The notes under the pieces are model-generated. The model was not told the DNA's origin, searched no databases, and was given only the letters and a program-made list of their open reading frames with translations. 64,000 bases of DNA, from assembly GCA_946894095.1 (NCBI GenBank), contig OX335644.1, positions 15,605,595 through 15,669,594 on the forward strand, read 5' to 3'. Below are positions 50,947 to 63,607 of this stretch, in pieces. Position 1 is the first letter of the stretch. Each line of letters begins with the position of its first letter. The position numbers and the translations under genes were made by a program. This DNA is from Incurvaria masculella (taxonomy: Eukaryota > Arthropoda > Insecta > Lepidoptera > Incurvariidae).

Positions 50947-53900
50947 AGATAATAGTCCGATTAAACATGATACTATTTGTGAAAATTATTGCAGGAATGT
51001 TTACTTGGCGAGTTTAAATTGGTGATCTTTTTTTAACTAGCAATTGTGCATTCCGCCCTTTAAACTGTCAAATTAATTAGAGGGGAAAAAAGAAACTATC
51101 ATTCAATGATTAATTGAGTTTAATACCAATCAAATAGGATAATTATTTACACAAATTTTATCAAAATACAAAAATAAAACACTGCCACATACAACATTAC
51201 CTATGAGAGATGGGGGTCTAGAAAAAATACACTTTTTCCTTAGACATAAATAGTTGCACATCGAAACAACCACAGTTCTTTAACAATATTTTTCAAACCG
51301 CACCAATATATAGTAGAGCAGACGTCCCCTTTCTATCTCCCCTATTTTAGGTTCGATATTCTTCTTCCTCCCTAATTTCATCTAGACACCTGGAAATCTC
51401 AAGACAGTCATATCAAGTGGCATCGTCAACGGTGTGAAAGTCTTTGCCTGTGTTACCTTAGTCTGTTTTATGTGACCAGATTTTTTTTATTTGTGATAAA
51501 TCTATGACTAGAAAATTTATGAGATGAAACCTTTTTTTAAAGCGCCACACGCTTGGGCTTAATACTTCAACATTCTGAAACCCCAGGGTATCTAGGTAAA
51601 ATGAAAACAAAAGAATACGGTAATGGACACCAAATTTACTACCATAAAAGTAGTTAATACAATATTTATTAAGCTACCCTGTCCAGGGACGTCTGCCCCT
51701 CACAAAATGTTGGGCCGAAATTTTTGAGATTAAACTATAAGTCACCACGATGGAATAAGCAACAGGAATGAAGTTTGAATGTTGAATTATTTTACGGAAT
51801 CACTAAATACAAGTGATTTAGATGGTGTCAGCACAAATCAATTAGATATTCGGCTCGTAAAATCATTTTGAATATGGGTCAAACATTATCACAAAATCTT
51901 GTGGCATGAATTTATTGGTGAATGATATAGTCTGTCTACTATCTAAGCAAGCTTTCCCCTTCATTCTCTGTTCTACTAGATACGTAACGTAACCCACATA
52001 TATGGTCGATATGACAGCAATTTTGACTGCATAGACGATCCGCCATCAGCGACCAATGTGACGAAAATATTCACATTGAAAAAAAGTCCAGTTACAAAGT
52101 ATCCCTATATTTATCGTGTATCCGAGTAATTACAGATAAATATAATGTGAACCAGAACATAACAGACTTTTTCACGGCAAACCTGCAATGACTGTTCATG
52201 GAAATAGGAAATACTGTAGATTGAAATAGATTTGTTTAACAACTAATCTTTAAACCTGAGAGTTTGTGTTGGGCAACAAATCTGCAGATTCCGCGTGTGC
52301 AGCACGCTAATACATGGGGCATGGATGGCGGCTGTGGTATCCAGCTCTTCACTAACACTTTGTTATAGAGGCCGCATTGAAGGGGCGCTAGCTTAGATAT
52401 TAGACATACTCTACCTAGGTTTTGTTGTACATTCACATCGAATCAGAATTCTGAACACCCCCTTTTAACGTTTAACTAATAGCTTCTCAGAGTAATCTTT
52501 ATTGCAACATTAAATAAACCTTTTCTCCAATGTGCGGTGCCCCCCAAAAAATACAACCCGACTAATAGATAAAAAACCCATCTTCAGTAACTATATCGAC
52601 TCTCCCCATTTGGTATCATTGGAGTAGGGAATTATTAAATAAACTGAGCAATCAATATTGACACGATAAACACCTGCACATCTACAAACTTTAAGTGCAC
52701 GGTCACAAAACTCCACAACTAATTTTAAACACGCAAGTGGCGACTGCGGTGGTGTCGACTATTCATAGTGCCGAGGTGAGAGCCACGACAGCCTTTACAC
52801 TACACGAGTGCTATCTCTTTCTAAGGGGCTGCGGCCTATAGGCTGCACTGTCGATAGGCGGGCAGTTCTTAGACAATAATTAGATTAATTTAAATGTTTG
52901 TTAACATTGTCACATAGCATAGATGTTTCACAATTTGCGATTATTTTGAAAGGGTCAGTCGGGTGTGGTTAATTAATAAATAGATGAATAATATAGAGTA
53001 CCTTCCCAGGGGGAGTTACTGATAAAATTCACTCAATGATTCGATATTACGCACAGAGATGTTACGCTGTTCCTAATGAACTACCATCAATTCACAACAT
53101 TGGTACCCAGTTAATAAAACATATTGCGGAACCCCGGAAAATAATTTAGTGCATTAGAATTAACCATTTTAAGGGCTGCTTTTTCACAGACATTTCATGA
53201 AACTGCTTCGACTTGCGTAACATAAAAAAAGGCAAATACAAACCATATTTAATTGGTCTCACATAATCAAGCCAAATGCAATGGCACATATATTAACAGT
53301 ACACATGTACCTATATGCCACTCCCTATGGAAACTTAAGAGTACGCTTCCTACGCCACTCGTCAATGCCGGGAAGAGTAACCTTAAGGGTGTCAACTGTA
53401 TTATAAACGGAAATATAGATTTGTTAACTATAAGATATCAACAATTAAACATACATATTACACAATCATAGGTTTACACCGTACAAATATTCATTTATCA
53501 CTTCTATGTACAAAATCTTAATCTAAATAAATAGAAGACTTTTTTATACTCGAATATAACACGATAATCTCAACAACACTCACATATTCTCTTTACATAT
53601 TTTAATCAAACTAAGGATGCGTTAAAATACAGGGTGTCTGATCCTTGATGTCAGAGTTTTATATAGAGAAATTTCAACTGAATTTAATTAATATGTCCGG
53701 ACCAATGAAGAGTGACCATATAATTGTATGTCAAAAATTTCAACTGAATTTAATTAATATATCCGGACCAATGAAGAGTGACCATATAATTGTATGTCAA
53801 TCCGGCGACGCATAGTATCCTACACAGCTGTAGAAACATCGCCACCGTGCCCGAATGTGCTCTAAAAATGCGTTTGTCAAGTCGGTTTCCATCCAAATAA

Positions 53901-56900
53901 AACCTCCAATGCCTCTGCGACTATGTGCAAAGCTAAAATTGGGTTAGTAGTTTTTGAAAATTGGAGACAGCGAGCTCGACAGCATATCTCCTTCCTTTTT
54001 ATGTATGGTCCGGACGGATTAAAAGAAAAAAATCGGAATCAATATTTCTGTGGGAACATTTTCTGTGGTAAACTTTGGGAAAAACAACAGCGAGGGAGGT
54101 GTATTTGAGGGTTCCAAGCACCTTTGGTTATAAAAAACGTGCTATGAGGATTTTGCACGAAAAACACATGAAGAAAACAGACTATTATTACCGTCATAAC
54201 CACACTAACATGAATAGAAACAAAATGTCAGATTTTAATACGACTTCAAAATTCCATCCGTAGTTTCTATAAATCAGACCCTATATTTTTACACAATGCA
54301 GTCATTACACTTAAAAAAATTAAATACTTAAGCCAAAAATAGGTTGGGTGACAAAATCCATCGGTGTGGGCAAGGAGGACGAGCACTGCGCGGAGCATCT
54401 GACAATAGCGAAAAGAAAAAGTGCTTTTTCGTGTAGCTCATCAAATACTTAGTTTAGTGCCATTTTTGTGCCAAACAGGCTAAGCATACAATAACGTATT
54501 TACAGCATCTATTTACTTTCAGTTTCCATTGTACTTATACGACAAATGAAAATATGAAAACACATATTCATTATGCACCAGAGAGGTTTTCAATGTTAAC
54601 TGATTTTTTTTTTAATACTCAATAATTAATGCAAATGAAAAATTATTGTTAGCATTTTTATTTAATTTTAATTTTAGACTTTTTAATATTAATCTAAAGT
54701 AGCTTTAATTCATTGAATCTACAATTAAATTTATGTTCTCAGTTTTAAATTGTTAAATTCTTTCATACTTTTTTCGAAAATTTCAATCTAACAGGTAATT
54801 TTGAAGAGTTTACAGCAGCGATAGTAATCGCTTTTTTTAAATATACAAGTGCACTCCGGGAAAAAGTGATATTCACGCATCAGCTTTAAGCTGCTAGTGA
54901 TAAATAACATAATAATAATAATAATAATCTATATTACATACATGCGGTAAAAATTTAAAGTACATATATACGTCCAGTTGGAAGTGATGGTATTAAAAAA
55001 CTTTCCTGTAATTTTGGTAAGTAAGGTTAATGTATATACTACACATACACATAGGGATGCTCGATGACATTTAAGGACACAAGTCGCATATGGACAAACT
55101 GAAGCTTAACGAGCAACAAAACCAGAATAAAAACAACAAAAAAAAGCTTACATATCTACCAAATATTTGGCACACATTGATCTAAAAAACACTTCGAAAT
55201 CCTTCAGCTATTCTTCAGGTATTGCAAAAATGCATAGAACATTTAGTTTATGTCAGTCAATTCCTTAAACCACGTGGTGTATGCCTTTTCCCATGCGGCT
55301 TTGGAATCTCTACGAAAAGTGAGTCAACTGGAGTCCCAATGATGTGAGGTTACATTACAAATGTGTCATTATTATTATATATTTTACATCCCAATCTAGC
55401 CAGCCTTTGGAGGGATACACACTTGCAGTTCAGCGTATAAATTCCCTCGTGGTATTTCACTTCACCGGACATTAGCAGGAACCCATGAGCAACGGGAAAC
55501 ACAATGCAATGCCCATTGTAGATGGCGTGTGAGCAACCATGACTAAGAAACGTCAAAACTGAGTTGGTTTAGAAAGTAATTGACCGACTGAAGCGTCTCC
55601 GTTTCAGCTTGGGCATTTATGTTTCCATATGTCCGGCTGTTTTCCTCTACCGATTCTCGTGACATTTTGGGAGCAGGTTCGATAATTATATGAAATATTT
55701 TTGTCTTGTGACGAGACCTAAAGCGATACAAGAAAAGTAATAGAATTTTGTTTTAAAGTAAACGTTTATTAAGTTTTTAACTATGCAAAGACAGACTCGC
55801 GAGGTCACAGCTCAGAGAGACACTAGTTTTAAAATACAAAATTGTAGGTTTATTTTATTCAATCATCATTTACGAAATCACTTTACAGTCGCAATTCCAG
55901 CAAATTTAGGTCATTTTAATAGCATACACTGAAGGACATACATTTTTCAATTAATTTTGTATGGTATCTGACAGCTTTGACAGTTCCTTAAGGCAGGTCA
56001 CCCGGACGCCACCCGTCGTGATAAACTAGCAATATTTTCCTCCCTGCACTCGAGTATCCACACGCATTACCTCAGTCCCTACTGCTGTAAATAATCAGCA
56101 AAATGTTAACATTACCTCTCCCTACTGTGCCACGCCAGCTCCACAAATATTTACAAATATACATATATATTATATAACAAATCTTATGTATGTCTCACGA
56201 GAAGACCCGAGTCTTAGAGTTAAAAACAATATTCACACTTGCCGGAAGTATCAGCCAAAACCAAAAGTAAACATTTCTATGAACTATAATATACATTGAA
56301 TGGTGATGCATTAGTCTAAATTTTAGTTTCAACTCCCTTAAAACCGCCTATATATTATATATATTCCAATGCAGTAGTGGGATGTGCACTTCACATAAAA
56401 GATCCACATTTCTATAGGGATTCCACTTGAGTGTCAAGTAACGACTGAACTTGGACTTCAAGTAGCATTTTCACAATTTCATCAATAAAGTTTGAGTGGA
56501 GATGACTGTGGGTTCAAGACAGGGTTATTTCTTGCAAGTTACTTAGCAGTTTTTATTCTAACCACCCACATCATTTCCCTCTGTTTGTTTGTTTCCCACA
56601 ATTTGTTTTCTTCAATTGAAACAGAAGTAATACCAATAATCAATAATTTTCGAAGTGCTTCAAGGGGAAGCACTATCGCTGAAGGAAGCATCTTTGTGAA
56701 ATCATACGTATTCTAAAAATGCTTAAGAATGTTAATGAACATTTTTGCACATAATATTAATAATGCAAACAGCTTGGATTAAACAGAGTAGTTGTTTGTG
56801 ATAAAAATACATGTATGAGTTGTTTTACTAATTGGGTCTATGTATTGCTAATAGCTGGTTGTGACGCCAGAAAATGCACCGTACAAAACTGGAAACCACA

Positions 56901-57610
56901 TTTTATTCACTAGTTTAATACTACCTACATATTACCACTGCTTCAAAAATATGTTGCAGTTTTATGCAAGTATAATATGGAATCCATTATAATTTCTCTA
57001 TTCTGTTGTCCAAAGTCAGGCCTCATGCATTCGTAGCATTGCATTGCATATTAAAAGTAAATTAAGCAAAATCATGTATCATTTCTCTGTCTCTAAAACA
57101 TAACAAAAATATATACAGATCTATGCAATCGGCGCAGAGTTTTTAAGTAAATTGAGATATTTTACACTTTTTGAAACAATGGGGGAATTTCGTAAGTTGA
57201 TTCGTTTCTGCACTTTTGGTCATCGATGTCTGAATTCCGTGTCTGTTTACACACAATGAACCAACAGTGGAAGTCATGAAAACTGCGGTGGCAACTTAAA
57301 TCTAATACAAAAATCTCAAAACCTCAAAGCTTCTTGCCCGATCACCACAATACAGGGTGGCCAAGCGGCATTTGGAACAATACTTGCAATTTTAATAGGG
57401 TTTCAAGAATTGCTTTACAATAAATGGGAGAAACAGTCGAGCACCAACCCGGCCACCCCGGGTGCAGCGGATCACATACACAGGTGCACGCGGGTCGAAC
57501 AATACAAACTATACACATCCAAGCACGCGCACAAAGAGATATGACGACGGAAAAAGGCGTGTTAATAAATCCTAACAACAGTTTGACACGACACACGGCA
57601 GTTTGTCCCC
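50947..57610. other. long AT-rich region without recognised genes
   Basis: About 6.7 kb in which no SINE, Helitron or LINE of the families seen elsewhere was found. Only a local duplication (53,668-53,798) and a string shared with 7.6 kb (55,783) stand out. Several short frames (for example 55,350-55,731 on the - strand) lack motifs. The part next to 57,611 would be 3' UTR of the - strand exon; a long 3' UTR is possible because of the repeat scarcity, but no end was identified. Confidence 0.4.
53668..53798. repeat. tandem duplication, 65-bp unit, two copies
   Basis: 'tttcaactgaatttaattaa' to 'attgtatgtcaa' occurs twice back to back with a single difference (atgtcc/atatcc). It follows 'acagggtgtctgatccttga', a sequence like the ends of some moth transposons. 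Confidence 0.9.
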
Positions 57611-58164
57611 CTACACGGATATCTCGTAGTTGCAGTCGTAGACGGAGGCGCGGTCGGGTGGGTCCGGCGGCGGCGCGCGCGCCTCGAGCTGGTCCTGCAC
57701 CTCGAGCGCGCGCACGAAGGAGAGCGGGCGCGCGGCGACCGGCGGGGCGTGCGCGCGGCGCCGCGGCAGCGGAGACGCCGCCTGCGCCTGCGCCGGCGGC
57801 GGGAACACGGGCACGCCGCCGCGCGGCGCGTTCGCGCGCGTCTCCGCCCACAGGTACGCGCCACGCTGTGGCGACGCGGCGAGCTCGCGGATGTCGTCCG
57901 CGGTGGCGGGGTGCGGCGGAGGCGCGCGCGGCGGCAGCAGCTCGCCCTCCGAGAGGAAGCGGCGCTGCGGCGAGCCGCGCGCGGGGTGCGCGGCCCCCCC
58001 CGCCACCCCCGCGCCGCCCGCAGCCGCCGCCGCCGCCACCGAGATGAAGTCGGGCCGGCGCGGCTGCGTGGGCGTGCCCGGGTTGGACCTGCGCGCCGTC
58101 GCCACGTCACGGGTTAAGTCGTGCGAACTCGTCACCGTCGCCTTCGCTACTATTATCGTAAGGC
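57611..58164 (-). CDS. terminal coding exon of an unknown protein (cytoplasmic-tail-like)
   Basis: On the - strand, the acceptor 'tttcgctctgtccgtag' ends at 58,165. The exon runs in phase 1 ('LTIIVAKATVTSSHDLTRDV') to TAG at 57,611-57,613, about 184 residues. It is rich in Pro, Ala and Arg, with an alanine run, an 'RRPDFISV' segment, 'RPLSFVRALEVQDQLEAR' and the terminus 'RASVYDCNYEISV'. The last residues I-S-V fit a class II PDZ ligand pattern, so a membrane-receptor or adhesion-protein tail is a reasonable guess; no domain is recognised. Strong GC bias like the LGR1 coding exons, contrasting with AT-rich flanks. Upstream exons were not found within the 5.8 kb to the right. Confidence 0.6.
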
Positions 58165-59113
58165 CTACGGACAGAGCGAAACGGGAAGCTGTGATGCGAA
58201 GCGGTGAGGCGTGCGATCGAGCGACGGGCCCGGGGGGAATGTGACGACTACACTAATCTCTTATCATTATGCAAAAGATAAATCTTTAATACGAAAACAT
58301 AAAGTTAGTAATACACCCAACTAAAAAGTAACCAAAAATTATTTACATCTCTATACCCATTATAATAAATAATTCAATTGTTTTTCAATGTAAGGTGCTT
58401 AGATTTTATTTGTGAAATATCTTAAAAAGTGATGCAAAATAATAACTAAAAAACTCTCCCAAAATTCGAACCCCCCAGTACCCGTCTGCAGGTTGCGGGA
58501 TGCATGCCAAACGCTACGTTATTAAATAAAACCCATATATTACAATCAAAACCAAATTGTACAACAAACAAACAAAATTCAAATCAGTTCTAGCTATTCA
58601 CACTAAAATGGCTGGAATGGCAAATGGATTTCAACATTACAGTAAAAATATGAATAAGACAATAAAAATTACAATGCAGTTTTAACTTGTTTTCACAGAG
58701 GCATGTACACATAACCGTTCCCAACATTTCTAGTGTAAGCAGCGAATGGTAAGTCAGCCATCATTGTGACATGGCTTGCAAATCAAAAGTAAACCTATTA
58801 GAACATTCAATTTACAGGTTGTCTCAAAATTAACTTGAATTTTAAATACATAAATTTCTTCATTTACATTTTCAAGTCTCGGAAACAAAAATTTTTGAGA
58901 TATCTCTCTGTTATATTGCATCAGCTTTAGAGTTAAAGTGACTTCGATTTTTTTTTCTCTTTCGCGTGTATGGACTCCAATACGTCCAGCAAGTTTTCTA
59001 GGAAAGACGCTAATATTCCACTAACACCAGAAAATCTTATCCAAGCACAATATTCTTGACTTCCAGTTTTGATGCCTAAAACGAGATGTGACCTAAGTGT
59101 TCAGTCTGAGTGC
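58165..59113. other. probable intron of the - strand gene
   Basis: GC-rich for about 80 bases beyond the exon, then AT-rich. No repeat or second exon recognised. Confidence 0.4.
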
Positions 59114-59428
59114 TCACCTAAATTGGCGTTTACGGCAAACCGATCGATTGGCGTTTTCTCCAAACTCCATACAAGTTTTTACTAGATATTCTGTGGTTTT
59201 ACTTCTTGAAGCTGTCAAAGTCAAACGCGGACTTCCGATTTGTATGAAAATGCGGAGTGGACGTAAACGGCAACGTCGACGTGTTTACGGCAACGTTGAG
59301 TAAGCTGTCAAATCAAGCTCGAACTTGCAAATGTTAGTTCGCTTAACGCCCGCTGCGCGCGCTCTTCAATTTCTCCATACATTTGAAAACGCTAGTCGAT
59401 CGGTTTGCCGTAATGCCAACTTAGGTGA
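59114..59428. mobile_element. MITE with ~35-bp inverted ends
   Basis: The left end 'tcacctaaattggcgtttac' plus 'ggcaaaccgatcga' and the right end 'tcgatcggtttgcc' plus 'gtaatgccaacttaggtga' are inverted with few mismatches. The 315-bp interior has a short + strand frame without motif. Confidence 0.85.
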
Positions 59429-60967
59429 CAACTTAGACTACCGGCTCTGACCTGTGAACACGGTATGCAACAAGATCATTGTTAACAAGGGGTGAATCAA
59501 AAAAGTTATCAACTGCAAGTAATTTAATAAAGCTGATCAACAACTCAATTATGTATAAAAAAAAAATATTTTCACAAAAAAAATTGCCTACATCAGTTGA
59601 AAACAATGTCCAAAACGTTGTCAAGAGTTGAGGCCTGCCAACGAAGCCACAGTGGTTGTTTGCCGCTATAACAAATAGGTAAGATTAAGAAATAATTAAA
59701 ATTAAAGGGGGTCCCCATACAAAAAACGTGACATTTTATTACGATGGTACGGAACCCTTCGTGTGCGAGTCCGACTCGCACTTGGCCGGTTTTTGTGTAA
59801 ACAACATTTAATTTTAAGAAACAAGGTATCTATTTTTCCATTTATTCAAAATTCAAGTTTATCTTGGCACAACTTCTACAACCAAATCATATACATGCTT
59901 GCTACACATCTCTACCTATTATACATATCAAATTACATATAATGTACACATATTCATTATTTTCAAAAACAAGTGGGGTACATAATAAGGAAGTATTTTT
60001 TCAAAGGATTGCCTGTGCTTATTACCTATTTAAATGAATTAGCATGCAGGCATTTAAATCAAAATTGTTGCAAATTTTTATTGGGCAGAAAACATTTTTT
60101 TGATATCAATACCATATGTAGCTTTATTTAGTTTAAATTTAAAAACGAATGTTCAATATTATGAATGAATGTTTAAATAACGATTCGTGTTAGATAAAAA
60201 TCAATTATGAACAGTTAATTGTGAACTGTCAGGTAGCAGAGCTACCTTGCCTGTGGATTCCATAAAGTGGTTGGAAAATTAAATGTGTGCGATTAGACTG
60301 TTCTATTTTTTGTTAAAAATAAATGTCATCTGGAATTTCTATTTTTTGTCTTAAAAAGCATAACAAAGGACAATGCCGAAATGAAAATCGCATTAAAGAG
60401 TAAATTGACCAAGACCGTGACTCATAGGCAAAGACATGATTGAAAATTAAAATTAAAAATAATATTTTTCAAATATATTTAATGTTATAATTAAGCCAAC
60501 GAGGATTAATAATATAAAAAGTTCACAAGTTGTTTTCAGTGCTGCCACATGTTCCGTATTTTCGCTAATATTCGTACGTTATTAGAATTCCTTGCGATTT
60601 CAGCCAACGCATCGTATTTGTTGATCGGTAATATAAAGTCTAAAATACACATATCGTAATTAAATTCCGTAAATAGTACAATAAAATACAATTCTACCAT
60701 ATAATCGAATAGCAATGCGGTATTTCCGACTTCGCTTTGGTCTATTCACTATACCAATATCTAGCAACACTGACCGCTTCTTGGCGTCATCTAGCCTGGC
60801 GCAACACCCTTAGTAAAAAACGTAGTATGAAACGGGAGCTGACAGCAATGGCGGCTATATCGATTGTACTGACATGTTTCATACATTCGGTTGAAATCAA
60901 CCCAAACCGTTCCAATGTATGACAGTCCCGAATCTTAAAACAATATGATGAGTATAAAAACCGATGC
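59429..60967. other. non-coding; AAGTGCGAGTCGG repeat fragment
   Basis: At 59,741-59,797 the end of the AAGTGCGAGTCGG family is present on the - strand ('gtacggaacccttcgtgtgc', 'ccgactcgcacttggccgg'). The rest is AT-rich without recognised content. Confidence 0.5.
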
Positions 60968-61925
60968 AAGTATTCCTAAATTCTCTTCTAAACTTCACCT
61001 TTTTATGATATTAAAGCTGGCGTCCCACAGGGTTCCGTGCTCGGACCAATCCTCTACACCATCTTCACTGCCGACCTACCCAATACCCCGCAAGCAACAA
61101 TGGCCACCTTTGTTGACGACACTGCAATCCTAGCGAGTAGCCCAGATCCAACAGAAGCATCAAAATATCTGCAAACAGCCTTAACCGAAATAAACAGCTG
61201 GCTACAGAAATGGAGAATTTCAGCAAGCGCATCTAAGTCTGTGCATGTGACATTCTCACTGTGCAAAGGAAACTGCCCCCCAGTCAAACTCGGACAGAAT
61301 ATTCTACCGCATGCAGATGGAGCCCGATATCTAGGAATGCACCTTGATAGAAGACTTACTTGGAAGAATCATATAAAGGCAAAGAGAGATGAAGCAAACA
61401 TCCGATACAGAAACCTTTACTGGCTACTCGGACGGCAATCAAAACTATCAGTTGACAACAAACTTTTGGTCTACAAGTGTATTTTAAAACCGATTTGGAC
61501 GTATGGACTGCAGCTCTGGGGCAGTGCCAGCAAGTCCAACATAAATATCCTACAACGGCTTCAAAATGTTATTTTAAAAAGCCTTGCAAATGCACCATGG
61601 TTCATTACCAACACAGAAATACACCAACTCCTAAATATACCTACCATCAGCGAGGAAATTAAAACGATCAGCACCAAGTATAATCAAAGACTCCATCAAC
61701 ACCCAAATCCTCTAGCAGGCCAGCTAACATACAAACAATATGAGAAACGTCTCAAAAGGCAAGACATAATGGAGCTGGACATCTAAAGATATCCTGCTGA
61801 AATTGAGTTGTTCTCGCTGGAGCACAAACTCATCACGACCACATCCACACAACTCATCCGCTTATAGTCAACCGACTGATCGCAGATAGCAAGATAACAA
61901 AAAAAAAAAAAAGTATTCCTAAATT
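60968..61925 (+). mobile_element. young 5'-truncated Jockey-like LINE with 15-bp target-site duplication
   Basis: 'aagtattcctaaatt' occurs at 60,968-60,982 and again at 61,911-61,925, bracketing the insert; an A-run of ~14 precedes the second copy. The open frame from about 61,010 to TAA at 61,784 is uninterrupted. It starts 'AGVPQGSVLGPILYTIF', has the 'TFVDDTAILAS' catalytic box, 'ARYLGMHLDRRLTWKNHI' and the C-terminal 'MELDI'. The GVPQGS...FVDD spacing matches the Jockey clade. The endonuclease and first RT blocks are absent because of 5' truncation. Perfect duplications and an intact frame indicate recent insertion. Confidence 0.95.
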
Positions 61926-62597
61926 ATTATTTGAATTCGTAAAATACAGAATATTAATTGGGTTATGGCGTAAAACCCTTGCCTTTCAATCTAGAATAAG
62001 ACGCAAAAAAAATATTAAAAAAAAATCTAACCTCAAAAATGCGTTTTCAAAACAGTCTACTGGTCGTTTCCGTCTTAGTCAGTCAGTAAATCAGATCGAT
62101 TGTTGCTTATAGACATCTGAGGAATCAAACCACGTTAAGTTGGTATGGTCACGTTTACATTGGTAGCGCTTTTCTGGCCCATAGTAAAACTGGCATTGTC
62201 CTTTGTATCGTCATGTAATTTACTTATCCTATGACTTAACACATGAATGATACAATTAAAAAGGTTTGAACATACTTTTTTGGTTGTTTTCAATAACTCT
62301 GTAAAGTTTACCATAAATAGCAATTTTTGGGTTTGCACCACAATTACAATTTTTACAAATAAATGTTCTATCTACATAGCCAAAAATGTCCATCCCTTTC
62401 TCTGCAATTCAAGGAAAAAATTAATAGTCATAATAACCCAGTATTATGGACAGCGTTAGTTGGCCTAAGGGGAGAACAAAAGAGAGCCAATTGTATGTAA
62501 TATATCTAGCTAGATAGATAGCTGAAACAAAAATAATTGTCAGCCAAGTGCAAACAGTTACTTGTCAAAGTAACACCCCATTCGAATGGACGTTCAC
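61926..62597. other. non-coding, no gene recognised
   Basis: AT-rich sequence; short frames on both strands at 62,135-62,459 overlap each other and have no motif. Confidence 0.4.
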
Positions 62598-62735
62598 TCT
62601 GAAACCTATACACTGGAAATACAGACAAATTCGTGATCTCATTTTGTCATATTGACGTCAACCATAGAGTGAAAGGGACTTAGAAAATCGTTCTCTTTCC
62701 AGTGTTCACATTTGATAGTTAACATCCATACAGTA
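62598..62735. mobile_element. MITE, same family as 46,005-46,145
   Basis: 'tgaaacctatacactggaaa' at the left and 'ctctttccagtgttcacatt' at the right. The shared core is 'gacgtcaaccatagagtgaa'. Confidence 0.75.
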
Positions 62736-63024
62736 GAGATAACGATGGCATTTAAAAATGTATAGTTTAAGGGAGACCTGTCAGCGATGATCCCCATTTA
62801 AATATAGTTTGGAAAACTATAAAAAAAAAATGTAATCATGTCATATCTATGCATATGTATTAATTTTCTCAAAATGGTAAGAAAAGGTCTTCTTGTCATC
62901 GTTTGATTGGGGTTTATTTGATATTATAACTCACCTAATTTTAAAATACAAAAAATTAAGTACATTTTATTTCCAAACTATACTTGCATGGTAAAGGTAA
63001 TTTTCGGATGCTTACAGGCCCACC

Positions 63025-63607
63025 TTCAGGTGGCCCAACTCACTCGACTAACTCATTCGCGGGCACGGTACAAAATCGTGCTATTGCGCTCTGGGACCTT
63101 CACTGTTTCAAAGAAAAAGACAGGCTCCTTTATGAGGAAGATGCAACATGGACACAAAGCAGACAATGTGCATAGTGTATGATTTGGTAAGTTATATGAA
63201 AATTTTAATTACAAAACTACTTATAGCTAAAAGTAAACCACGACCGCTGTAGTCAAAAATCTAACAAAAACCAAATTAATAGTAATAATGAATAATAATA
63301 ACCAATAAATAGATTATAAATCTTGATTAAATAAGCTATGTCTGATGACTAATCTATTTAAGATGTTCTTACTTTATCATTGCGTAATGCACCTCCAAAG
63401 TTATTGCATAAAAGGCGCAAAAAATTCGAACTTTCGGACCTTATAACTTAGAAACCAAACACAATTGTACAATACCAACGGTCATCAGACATCTAGTTCG
63501 ATCAAATAAAGCTATTTTGAGCAAAATTTTGGATCTCTGACAAGAAATATGGGCGTGATCTTCTTTCCCCGTTTGTATGGGGAGTTGAGCGGGTTGGGCC
63601 ACCTTAA
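63025..63607 (+). mobile_element. TTAA-flanked MITE, copy 4
   Basis: Left end 'ttcaggtggcccaact', right end 'gggttgggccaccttaa'. The interior matches copies 2 and 3 with a small AAT-rich insertion near 63,280. The left TTAA has mutated. Confidence 0.85.

Noticed and set aside
57424..58244. Long + strand and second - strand frames (up to ~200 codons) over 57.4-58.2 kb
   Set aside because: They are GC-driven shadows, Arg-rich without motifs. Only the - strand frame ending EISV has a fitting acceptor and a plausible protein.
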